Assembly: GCA_021324445.1 (NCBI GenBank)
Contig: JAJPJC010000068.1
Span: 1 to 33,016 of the forward strand
Length of the DNA: 33,016 bases
Source of the DNA: Isosphaeraceae bacterium
GTDB lineage: Bacteria > Planctomycetota > Planctomycetia > Isosphaerales > Isosphaeraceae
Direction of reading: 5' to 3'
Of this stretch, positions 25,285-32,625 are shown one piece after another; the stretch's first letter is position 1, and every line of letters begins with the position of its first letter. The translations under genes and the position numbers were made by a program. The notes under the pieces are model-generated. The model saw only the letters and a list, made by a program, of their open reading frames with translations. It searched no databases and was not told the DNA's origin.

Positions 25285-25338
25285 TCATGATACGGCGCGG
25301 CGCCGGGCCAAGGCTCCGGGTAGGATCACGAGGAAGGC
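25285..25338 (-). pseudogene. Remnant resembling the 3' end of the VWA gene
   Basis: Read on the minus strand directly after the orphan antitoxin stop, this stretch encodes AFLVILPGALARRRAVS and a stop. The VWA protein ending at 25643 finishes with LVILPGALARRQTHL. The similarity holds at DNA level too (29 of 34 bases, 25299-25332 against 25657-25690). It looks like the tail of a duplicated or truncated VWA-type gene left behind after insertion or recombination. The 130 bases between here and the VapB start hold no gene I can support. Confidence 0.55.
25299..25332. repeat. Imperfect direct repeat, copy A
   Basis: A 34-base segment that agrees with 25657-25690 at 29 positions by eye, without gaps and in the same orientation. 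With the other copy it brackets the orphan antitoxin gene. Confidence 0.7.
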
Positions 25339-25596
25339 TCATGAGAGTTCCGGCAGGTTAGATTTGCGACGAAGCTCGGCCAGAGCCTCCCGAGCCGGCC
25401 TGACCCTGCCGGCCTCGACATCGGCAAGGCCTCGTCGAATCGCCTCGACGGTCTCTGGTTCTTCGCCCTCGCTGGGATTCTGAATCTCCCCGAGCTCAAG
25501 CGCCTTGGCGGGTGTGAGCGTAGCGAGGCCGTTGCCGAGCTGTTCGTCGATGAACGCGCGGAAAGCGTGAATATCATCTCTGCGATCGGTGGCCAT
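25339..25596 (-). CDS. Small antitoxin-like protein (orphan)
   Basis: An 85-residue soluble protein. The N-terminal half is helical (MATDRRDDIHAFRAFIDEQL). The centre, ALELGEIQNPSEGEEPETVE, and the helix IRRGLADVEAGRVRPAREAL resemble small proteins often found beside ParE/RelE or PIN toxins. I infer an antitoxin-like role from that resemblance only. The ATG at 25596 has AGGGGG 5 bases upstream; a GTG two codons earlier is too close to that site. No toxin gene is found downstream: the sequence after the stop is the VWA-tail remnant. The gene is flanked by imperfect 34-base direct repeats, so it may have arrived as a unit. Confidence 0.7.
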   Translation of the reverse strand: MATDRRDDIHAFRAFIDEQLGNGLATLTPAKALELGEIQNPSEGEEPETVEAIRRGLADVEAGRVRPAREALAELRRKSNLPELS

Positions 25597-25642
25597 AGGC
25601 ACCCCCTTGGTTCTTCCAGAATATCATCGGCCAGGGAAGGAG

Positions 25643-27877
25643 TCAAAGATGGGTTTGGCGCCGGGCCAGGGCCCCGGGGAGAATCACCAGCGTGCCCAGG
25701 ACGGCCAGGAGGAAAAGGAACAGCGGCGACCAGCCCCCGGCCGGGACGACCATCCCCGGGATGAAGACGGCCGTCTCGCCCGCCGCCTGACTGCGGCGGT
25801 AGACGATGCGGATCGGCCTCAAGGTGCCGTCCGGCAGCTTGCGGTCGGTCTGATAGGCGAGGGTGTAGCTGGAACCGATCCGCTCGGCGATCTGCTCGTA
25901 GATCACGCGGAGCTGGTCGGCATGGCGGGCCGGGTAATACTGGCCTCGCGTCTGGACCGCCAGCCGGCGGAGGTCGGCGCTCTCGATCTCGTCCTCCGTA
26001 CCGAGTCCCAAGGTGTAGACGGGCAGACCCAGCCGGCGCGCGGCTGCGATGGCCGAGTCCAGGTTGGCCGATCGGCTGTCGGTGTCCTCGCCGTCGGTCA
26101 GCGCCAGGATGGCGCGGCGTCCCGACTCCGCGCCCAGCCGCTCCAGGGCGTCGGCGACGGCATCGTAGAACCGCGTCGAGCCCTCGGGCTGGAGCGAATC
26201 GACGGCCGCGCGGATCCGGCTGCGGTCGGTCGTGAACGGGCAGAGCGGATCAACCTCCGAGCCGAACGCGACCACGGCGACCCGCGAGCCCTCCGGGAGC
26301 TTCTCCAGGAATGAGGCGACCGCACGCTTCAGGCCGCCGATCCGGTCCTCCTGCTCCATGCTCCCGCTGCGGTCGACGACCAGCACAATCGTCGTCGGGA
26401 TTGCCTCGGTCGACAGCGGCGCCTGGAACTCCACCACCTCCACCGGGCGCCCGTCCTCGGTCACGCGGAAGTCGTCCCGGCCGGCGTCGCGCAGGAACGT
26501 GCCATCCGGGCGCTTGACCTCGAACTGCACGGCGATCTTCGGGAATGCCTGCTCGTTCGCTCCGGTCACGATCACGCGCACATCGTCGGTGCCCGGTTCG
26601 GAGGAGGATTCCGGAAGGGGCTGCCCGGGAGCGGCGCCATCGGCGGAGTCGTCCGGTTCCGGCGCCGTTGGGCCGCGGTTCGGACCGGGATCCGCGGGTC
26701 CCTCCAGACCCGTCAGGTGGAGCACGCGGTCCAGCTCGAAGGCGAGATTCGCCTTGCGCAGGAATAAGAGGGCCAGGCAGCTCATCGGCAGGCGGCCCCA
26801 GCGGTCACCCGGCCAGCCGCCGTCATCCCGCTGGCGATCGAGCAGGATGCGCGACCCGTGCGCGTACCAGTCGAAGCCGTCCAGCGACCGCAGGCCCAGG
26901 GCCACGCAGACGCGTTCCAGCGACCAGAGATAGTAGATATCCGAATGCATGCCCGCGGCGCGGGCATCGCGGGCGACGGCGCGCAGGGCCGCGGTGAACG
27001 CGGGGTCCTTCGCCAACGCCGCGCCGCGCGCCCGAGCGGTCTGCCGCTCGGCCAGGCTCGGCCGCGCCGCGGCGATCGCCAGGCCCAGCAAGCCGGCGCA
27101 CGACATCGCCTCGGAGCCCGACATCCCCGGCTGATAGCCCCAACGGCCATCGGGGAGCTGCGATGCCCGGAAGTGATCGTCGATCGACTCCAGCGGAGCA
27201 TCCGGGTCGAAGCCGTGCCGACCCGCCGCCCAGATCCCCAACAGGGCGAACTGGGTGTTCGAATGGTCGCCGGAACCCGGGAAGACCGGCTGCCTGGGCA
27301 ATCCCGGTCGCGCCGGGCGGCGCTGCGATCGGCGGCGGGAGCCGCCTGACTCCGGGTCGTCGCGCGGGACGTTGTAAGTCCAGATCCCCCCGCGACCGCC
27401 GGCAGCCAGCCGCCGGGCCAGTGCCTGGATCAAGGCATCGGCCTCGCCCCGGCGCTCCGTCTGCTGACGGGCGAGGAAGAGGATCGCCAGCGCCAGGTCA
27501 TACGTCTGGTCGGAGCGCGGGGCCATCGCCTCGACGACCGCACGCGCCCCCTCGATCGACGAATCGTCCCGAGATCCGCCGTTCTCCAGCAGTGCCAGAC
27601 CGGCCAGGGCCGTGACCCCCAAGCGGTGCTGACGCTGCGCCGGCTCGTCCCAGGCACCATCGTCCCTTTGCGACGACTTGAGGTAATCCACCCCCCGCGC
27701 GATCGCCCGGGCGATCTCCGGATCGGTCGGGACACCGCCGTCGGCCATCGCCAGTCGTGAGCCGAACACCAGGACCAGCGCGGCGGCGACGAGCGGCAGG
27801 GCGAGCCGGATGGGTTTCGGCTGGGCCGGAGCCCAGCCCGCCCAATGCCTCGCCCTGCCGCCACGGTGTGCGTTCAT
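25643..27877 (-). CDS. Membrane protein with alpha/alpha-toroid and von Willebrand factor A domains
   Basis: A 744-residue exported protein anchored at the C-terminus. Residues 1-45 contain a signal sequence (LALPLVAAALVLVFGSRLAMA). Residues about 50-390 carry repeats with the squalene-cyclase/prenyltransferase-like pattern, such as VDYLKSSQRDDGAWDE, ASQLPDGRWGYQPG and LLDRQRDDGGWPGDRWG. An acidic Pro-rich linker follows. The VWA domain starts with a beta-sandwich-like segment (VQFEVKRPDGTFLRDAGRDD) and has a complete MIDAS: Asp502-Arg-Ser504-Gly-Ser506, plus ALTDGEDTDSRS. Near the end, LFLFLLAVLGTLVILPGAL is a membrane helix. The start has GGAGG 7 bases upstream and overlaps the FHA gene by ATGA. 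It probably presents the VWA domain outside the cytoplasmic membrane; partners are unknown. Confidence 0.88.
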   Translation of the reverse strand: MNAHRGGRARHWAGWAPAQPKPIRLALPLVAAALVLVFGSRLAMADGGVPTDPEIARAIARGVDYLKSSQRDDGAWDEPAQRQHRLGVTALAGLALLENGGSRDDSSIEGARAVVEAMAPRSDQTYDLALAILFLARQQTERRGEADALIQALARRLAAGGRGGIWTYNVPRDDPESGGSRRRSQRRPARPGLPRQPVFPGSGDHSNTQFALLGIWAAGRHGFDPDAPLESIDDHFRASQLPDGRWGYQPGMSGSEAMSCAGLLGLAIAAARPSLAERQTARARGAALAKDPAFTAALRAVARDARAAGMHSDIYYLWSLERVCVALGLRSLDGFDWYAHGSRILLDRQRDDGGWPGDRWGRLPMSCLALLFLRKANLAFELDRVLHLTGLEGPADPGPNRGPTAPEPDDSADGAAPGQPLPESSSEPGTDDVRVIVTGANEQAFPKIAVQFEVKRPDGTFLRDAGRDDFRVTEDGRPVEVVEFQAPLSTEAIPTTIVLVVDRSGSMEQEDRIGGLKRAVASFLEKLPEGSRVAVVAFGSEVDPLCPFTTDRSRIRAAVDSLQPEGSTRFYDAVADALERLGAESGRRAILALTDGEDTDSRSANLDSAIAAARRLGLPVYTLGLGTEDEIESADLRRLAVQTRGQYYPARHADQLRVIYEQIAERIGSSYTLAYQTDRKLPDGTLRPIRIVYRRSQAAGETAVFIPGMVVPAGGWSPLFLFLLAVLGTLVILPGALARRQTHL
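25657..25690. repeat. Imperfect direct repeat, copy B
   Basis: The second copy of the 34-base repeat, inside the 3' end of the VWA gene (encoding its last dozen or so residues). See 25299-25332. Confidence 0.7.
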
Positions 27878-29379
27878 GGGGTGGCCTCCGCATGGTCATT
27901 GTCCGGACGATAGGGGACGAGCCACGTGGCCAGGCCTGCGAGGACTGCCCCGATCGCAGCCCACAAGAGTCCAACCGCTCCCAGTGAGGATGACCAGGAG
28001 CCGAGCAGCCGCTCGACGCTGCGGACCACGGCGTGAAGCACCGCCGCAGCCAGGAGGCCCAGGAGGCCGCCGGCGAAGCCGGCCGAGACCAGGTCACGCC
28101 GATCGCCCTGGCGACTCCCCAGGATCCCACCACCCACGACTCCCACCACGGCCAACGCGAGGGCGAGCGCGGCCAGCCGCGGCTCGGCCATCGAGCCGGT
28201 CGAACCACCCACCGGCGCCATCCCGATGAGGACCACCAAGCTCCGGAACAGGGTCGCGCCAAGGACTCCTGCGGCGATCCGAACGCCGGGCTTCCACCGG
28301 GCCAGATGTGCCCCCAAGGGTCGAACCCAATCCGAAACCGGCCCAGCGCCGGGATCCGTTGCCGGCTCGAGGGGTTCTACCGCCGGCACCGGCCGCTCGA
28401 TGCGCACGCCGACCCGCCGCGTGCCCCCATTGCTCTCCAGCACGATCGCCGCGGTCAACGGGCAGTCCAGCACCTCGGGGATCTCCAGCTCGATGGAGAG
28501 ATCCGTCTCCTCGATCGTGAAGAAGGGCCGGCCGTCATGCTCGGGGCGCAAGCGAAGCCAGCGCGTCCCGGCCGGCTCGACGCGCGCGATGCACCGCAGC
28601 AGGCGGTAACCGGTATTGCTGACCCGTAACGCCTGGCGTGTGATTCCCCCCCCCGTGACGGCGCGGACGGTCACAACCTCGGGATGGACGTCCAGCTCCG
28701 GGGCACTCGAGCGGCTCGCGGGCAGGCGCGCCAGCCATTGGTCGAGCTGCTCATCCGGCGATTGGCTCGGCTCCAGCCGGGGGACCAGGTCGATCCGCTG
28801 GATCTTGCGGAGATACTCGGCCAGCCGTCCCGAGGACAACTCATCGCGGAGGTCGATCCAGCGCTGGGCTGCCAGCGCGAGGAAGTCGTCCCAGGTCCGG
28901 CACGAGGGGCCGGCCGCCATCGCGAACGGGACCGGTAATCGGCCGACCGCAGTCGTGGCAACGGCCATGGCCGCGGCACCTCCGGCCTGGGGACCCGGGG
29001 CCGCAGCTCCCGGCGGTGCCGCGGTCCTCCGCTCCAGACGGAGCTGAACGCCTCCGAGCTGGATGACGTCCCCCGGTTGGAGCCGGCGCGACTGGCCCGC
29101 CAGCAGCCGCTGCCGGTTCACGAACGTCCCGCCGGGCGAGTCCAGGTCGCGGATCGCCGCCTCCTGGCCCGTGAGCGTGACCGCCGCGTGTCGAGCCGCC
29201 ATCCGCCGAGGCAAACCGCCCTCCTGGTCCGAGAGGTCCAGTCCCGGCGCGCCGTTGAGCGCATTCCCCAGAATCGTCTCGCCCGCCGCCAGCGCGTAGA
29301 CGCGGCCGACCTCGCGCCCGCGCACGACGGCCAACGACCAGGCTGCCGGTTGCGCGTCCTGTGTCGGGGAGTCAGCCAT
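27874..29379 (-). CDS. FHA-domain protein with C-terminal membrane segments
   Basis: A 501-residue protein. The N-terminal 100 residues form a forkhead-associated domain that binds phosphothreonine: GRVYALAAGETILGNALNG, ARHAAVTLTGQEAAIRDLDS, GGTFVNRQRLLAGQSRRLQP and GDVIQLGGVQLRL. The usual R/S/N pattern is partly altered, with Arg-Arg-Met-Ala-Ala-Arg-His in the second loop. The middle (about 150-340) is a mixed region with FN3-like beta strands (LRVSNTGYRLLRCIARVEPA). At least four hydrophobic segments lie from about 365 to the end. The start at 29379 (MADSPTQD) has GGAG and GAGAGGA upstream; the longer open frame crosses the AT-rich element and is rejected. The stop overlaps the VWA gene by ATGA. 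Confidence 0.85.
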   Translation of the reverse strand: MADSPTQDAQPAAWSLAVVRGREVGRVYALAAGETILGNALNGAPGLDLSDQEGGLPRRMAARHAAVTLTGQEAAIRDLDSPGGTFVNRQRLLAGQSRRLQPGDVIQLGGVQLRLERRTAAPPGAAAPGPQAGGAAAMAVATTAVGRLPVPFAMAAGPSCRTWDDFLALAAQRWIDLRDELSSGRLAEYLRKIQRIDLVPRLEPSQSPDEQLDQWLARLPASRSSAPELDVHPEVVTVRAVTGGGITRQALRVSNTGYRLLRCIARVEPAGTRWLRLRPEHDGRPFFTIEETDLSIELEIPEVLDCPLTAAIVLESNGGTRRVGVRIERPVPAVEPLEPATDPGAGPVSDWVRPLGAHLARWKPGVRIAAGVLGATLFRSLVVLIGMAPVGGSTGSMAEPRLAALALALAVVGVVGGGILGSRQGDRRDLVSAGFAGGLLGLLAAAVLHAVVRSVERLLGSWSSSLGAVGLLWAAIGAVLAGLATWLVPYRPDNDHAEATP

Positions 29380-29430
29380 GGGCTCCGATCCTCTCACGTC
29401 TCTTGACGGTGCCCGTCCGGGGCCGTTCTG

Positions 29431-29576
29431 GCTTCCAGATTCTACATTCCAGATTCCATATTCCAGATTCCATATTATATAACATATATATAATTTATTC
29501 AATATCAATAAAATATAATAGCCAGATGAGTTTTTTCGATGATGTCTTCCATTTGGAATCTGGAATCTGGAATTCC
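29431..29576. repeat. AT-rich inverted-repeat element made of 7-bp units
   Basis: In otherwise GC-rich DNA this 146-base stretch is strikingly AT-rich. The left arm is in a strict 7-base register from 29439: ATTCTAC, ATTCCAG, ATTCCAT, ATTCCAG, ATTCCAT, ATTATAT. The right arm (29555-29575) reads GGAATCT, GGAATCT, GGAATTC. ATTCCAGATTCCA (29446-29458 and 29460-29472) has its exact reverse complement at 29554-29566 and 29561-29573. The arms can pair into a long stem around an almost pure A/T core (about 29473-29548). It separates two FHA genes of one operon. It may be a small non-autonomous mobile element, a terminator or attenuator, or a structural site. Confidence 0.8.
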
Positions 29577-29611
29577 TCCCGGACCCTGCCGGCCGCGAAA
29601 GGGCAGGACCC

Positions 29612-30526
29612 CTAACGGTGCCGGAACAGGAGCAGGGTATGCCCCAGCTCGATCCGATCGCCGTCCTGGAGTGGCCGCGGGCCGGCGACGGGCGTCCCAT
29701 TGACGCGGGTGGAATTCTGAGCGGCCAGGTGGTGCAGGACGTACCCGTTCGGGGTCGCCGTGATCTCGGCATGGCGGCGCGCCACCGAGGCGTCGCCGAA
29801 GATCCCGATCTCGGCGCGTTCGTCCAGGCCCAGGCGGCACCGGGGGTGGGCCAGCAGGTAGATCCGGCCCTCCTGACGGCCGCTCTGGACCTGGACCCAC
29901 GCGCGGCGGAGGGCCTGTTCCACCAGGGCCAGGCAGAGGCCCAGCCCGGCGCCGAGGATGACGATCCCCACCGCCTGGCTGGCGCTGACATCAAGGCGAT
30001 CACCCAGGGCGACCCGCAGCCATTCGAACAGGAACCCGCCGAGGAACCCGCCCAGCCCGCCGCCGACCAGACCGAAGAGGAGGCGGTCGCGGGACCGGTC
30101 GGCCAGTCCCTGGCCCAGTCCGATCCCCAGTCCCAGGACGGCCCAGGAGAGCGACCGGCCCAGCAGCCCGCCCCGCAGCAAACCGATCACCACCTCACCG
30201 GCGACCAGGCCGAGTGCCCCACCCAGCGCTGCCGCCGGCGCACCCCAGGTCACCGAGCGCGCCAGCTTGAGCCAGGCGCCGTCGCGCAATGGGCCGTACC
30301 CATTGAGGAAGACGCCCAGCGACCCGCCGATCAGGAGGCCGGCCAGGGCGTCGCGCATGTAAACGGATTCCGCCTGGACCAGCTCGACGTAAAGATAAAG
30401 CCCGAAGAGGGCACCCAGGGCACCGGTCAGGGCCAGGTCGTACGCCTGCCGAACGTTCGCCCCTCGGAGCCGGACGCGCGGGACGGTCGATGGAGTCGAG
30501 GGACCGGACGCGACAACGCCACTCAT
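29612..30526 (-). CDS. Polytopic membrane protein with C-terminal FHA domain
   Basis: A 304-residue protein. Residues about 30-200 contain several Gly/Leu/Ala-rich membrane helices (ALTGALGALFGLYLYVELV, LAGLLIGGSLGVFLNGYG, LFGLVGGGLGGFLGGFLFEW, AVGIVILGAGLGLCLALVE). The last 95 residues are a forkhead-associated domain with its key residues: RCRLGLDERAEIGIFGD, ASVARRHAEIT, QNSTRVNGTPV and DGDRIELGHTLLLF. The domain should sit in the cytoplasm and bind phosphothreonine. The ATG at 30526 overlaps the stop of the Hsp70-VWA gene by ATGA. After its stop comes the AT-rich element and then the second FHA gene. It has the reverse domain order of that neighbour (membrane first, FHA last). Confidence 0.88.
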   Translation of the reverse strand: MSGVVASGPSTPSTVPRVRLRGANVRQAYDLALTGALGALFGLYLYVELVQAESVYMRDALAGLLIGGSLGVFLNGYGPLRDGAWLKLARSVTWGAPAAALGGALGLVAGEVVIGLLRGGLLGRSLSWAVLGLGIGLGQGLADRSRDRLLFGLVGGGLGGFLGGFLFEWLRVALGDRLDVSASQAVGIVILGAGLGLCLALVEQALRRAWVQVQSGRQEGRIYLLAHPRCRLGLDERAEIGIFGDASVARRHAEITATPNGYVLHHLAAQNSTRVNGTPVAGPRPLQDGDRIELGHTLLLFRHR

Positions 30527-32625
30527 GAGATCACCCGCAAGGCGCGGCCTCCCTCGGCGATGACCCGGGCGATGTGGCCGAAGGTCTGGACCAGCTCCCC
30601 ACTCCGAGCGAAGATCGAGGCCTGCTCGCTGCTGGCCAGGCGGCGGAGGTATTCCCGATCGGCCTCGCCCGTGCCGATCGCCACAATGTCGATCCCGTCC
30701 CGCCGCGCCGCCTGGGCCTGCTCGACGGCGCTCTCGGGCGCATCGGGATACCCATCGGTCAGGATGACGATGTAGCGCTTGCGATCCCCGGCCACGAGCT
30801 GACCGCGCGCCATCTCCAGGGCGTCGGTCAGGTTCGTGCTCCCCTCGGCCTCCAGGCGGTGCACCGCGGCGTGGAGTCGGCGCACGTTGCTCGTCGCTGG
30901 CGACTGGAGCGCCACCATCGTCGAGAACGAGATCAAGCCGACCTCCATCGTCGTGAAGTCGCACCGGGTGAGGAACTCGCGGGCGGCCGTCTGGGCTTCG
31001 ACCAGCGGCTGGCCGGTCATGCTCGCCGAAACATCCATCAACAGGAGGACACGAATCAATTCCGGTCGCGCAGCCGCCGTGGCCGGCTCGGGGGGACGGC
31101 CCAGCCAGGAGAGATCGTCGGGGACCGGCTCGACCTGCATCGGCAGCCGGCGCCCGGTGTCGCGCTGGAGGGCCTGCACCTGGACGACGCCGTTGGCGTC
31201 GTAGGACAGGCCGACGTCGATGGCGACCTCCGCGCCGGTCGGCTCGATCCCCTCGAAGACGTACTTGCCCAGGATGGTGCAATCCAGCGGCGTGGGACTC
31301 TCGCCCTGGGTGAGGTAGACTTCCAAGCGGGTGTTGGCACCCCCGTGGGTCTGGTGGAGGTACGACTTGGTGTCCCGGGCGGGGATCGGCGTGTTCCGCC
31401 GGATCACGATGTCGTTGACGTAGGCCGAGCCGTCCGGGCTGACGGCGATGGTGCCCAGGCTGTGCGACATGACGTCGGTGACGCGGCGGCCGGCGGGTTG
31501 GGCCGCCGCCGGGACCGTCCCCGGCCCGGCCGATCCGAGCGTGAATCGAGGCACGGCATCGGCGATGGTCTGCCCGACCTCGAGGGCCGCCTGGATGGCC
31601 GCCCCCAGCGCGACGACTTCATCGACGTTCACGCCGGCGCGAGGAGGCTTGCCGGCCATCTGCGAGACGTAGCCGCGGACCATCGGCATCCGCGTCGAGC
31701 CGCCGACCAGCAGGACGCCGTCGAGCCGCGGCCAACTCAGGCCGGCCTCACCGAGGGCTTCCTCCGTCAGGCGCCGGGTCCGCTCCATGAGGGGGAAGGT
31801 CATGGCCTCGAACTCGGTCCGCGCCAGCTCGTAGGTCCGCCGCTCGGTCCCCAGTTGGAGCGTGATCCGCGTCGCCGAGCGCTCCGAGAGGGTCCACTTG
31901 GCCTGCTCGCTGCGGACCAGGACTTCGTTGAGCGCCACCGGGTCGTCGAGCGGGTCGAAGCCGGTCTCGGCGGCGAACCGTTCCGACAGGAAGGTGGCGA
32001 TGCGATCGTCCCAGTTCTTGCCGCCGAGGTCATGGTCCCCCGCGGTGGCCAGGATGACGATCTCCGCGGGAGTGATCCGCGCCACGGTCACGTCGAAGGT
32101 GCCGCCGCCCAGGTCGTAGATCAGCACGGTCTCGTCGACCCCGGTCTTTTGCAGCCCGTAGGCCAGCGCCGCGGCGGTGGGCTCATTGATGATCCGCAGC
32201 ACCTGGAACCCGGCCGCCGTGCCCGCCTCGATCGTGGCCTTGCGCTGGGGATCCGCGAAATAGGCCGGCACGGTGATCACGGCGCGATCGACCGAGTCAC
32301 CCAGGCGGGCCTCCGCGTCCTCCTTGAGCCGGCGCAGGACCAGGGTCGACAGCTCGGTGGCCGAGTAGGACTTGCCGTGGAACTGGAGCTGGAACAGGGG
32401 GTTGCCCATGTGGGGCTTGAAGAAGCTGGCGATCTCCTCGTTGCCCAGTCGGGCCCACTCCTTGGCCTCCTGGCCGACCGCGGGGGGATCGGTGCCGAAA
32501 TAGACGACCGACGGGGTGAGGTTCTGCCCCTCGCGGTTGGCGATCACCTCGGGCCGGCCATACGCATTGCGGTAGGCCACCGCCGAGTTCGTCGTCCCCA
32601 GGTCGATGCCGACGAATGTCGCCAT
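30523..32625 (-). CDS. Hsp70 (DnaK-like) ATPase fused to a von Willebrand A domain
   Basis: A 700-residue chaperone-like protein. The actin-like ATPase domain is complete: FVGIDLGTTNSAVAYRN, VITVPAYFADPQRKAT, INEPTAAALAYGL, LIYDLGGGTFDVTVARI and GVLLVGGSTRMPMV. A shortened substrate-binding-like region follows (VTDVMSHSLGTIAVSPDGSA ... RRNTPIPARDTKSYL). The helical lid and C-terminal tail of normal DnaK are replaced by a VWA domain with an intact MIDAS, Asp531-Val-Ser533-Ala-Ser535, and ILTDGYPD. The start codon shares its A with the upstream stop (TGATG), and GGAGGG is 11 bases before it. It heads the FHA/VWA operon. It is probably cytoplasmic and may remodel complexes containing the neighbouring FHA and VWA proteins; this is inference. 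Confidence 0.93.
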   Translation of the reverse strand: MATFVGIDLGTTNSAVAYRNAYGRPEVIANREGQNLTPSVVYFGTDPPAVGQEAKEWARLGNEEIASFFKPHMGNPLFQLQFHGKSYSATELSTLVLRRLKEDAEARLGDSVDRAVITVPAYFADPQRKATIEAGTAAGFQVLRIINEPTAAALAYGLQKTGVDETVLIYDLGGGTFDVTVARITPAEIVILATAGDHDLGGKNWDDRIATFLSERFAAETGFDPLDDPVALNEVLVRSEQAKWTLSERSATRITLQLGTERRTYELARTEFEAMTFPLMERTRRLTEEALGEAGLSWPRLDGVLLVGGSTRMPMVRGYVSQMAGKPPRAGVNVDEVVALGAAIQAALEVGQTIADAVPRFTLGSAGPGTVPAAAQPAGRRVTDVMSHSLGTIAVSPDGSAYVNDIVIRRNTPIPARDTKSYLHQTHGGANTRLEVYLTQGESPTPLDCTILGKYVFEGIEPTGAEVAIDVGLSYDANGVVQVQALQRDTGRRLPMQVEPVPDDLSWLGRPPEPATAAARPELIRVLLLMDVSASMTGQPLVEAQTAAREFLTRCDFTTMEVGLISFSTMVALQSPATSNVRRLHAAVHRLEAEGSTNLTDALEMARGQLVAGDRKRYIVILTDGYPDAPESAVEQAQAARRDGIDIVAIGTGEADREYLRRLASSEQASIFARSGELVQTFGHIARVIAEGGRALRVIS

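Noticed and set aside
29431..29576. Heptad repeats as a small CRISPR array
   Set aside because: Units are 7 bases and contiguous with no spacers of uniform length, and no cas genes are present.
29380..30003. N-terminal extension of the FHA protein (27874-29379) through the AT-rich element
   Set aside because: The extension is out of frame with the upstream FHA-membrane gene, translates the AT-rich repeat into Ile/Tyr/Asn-rich sequence, and has no ribosome site. MADSPTQD at 29379 is a better start.
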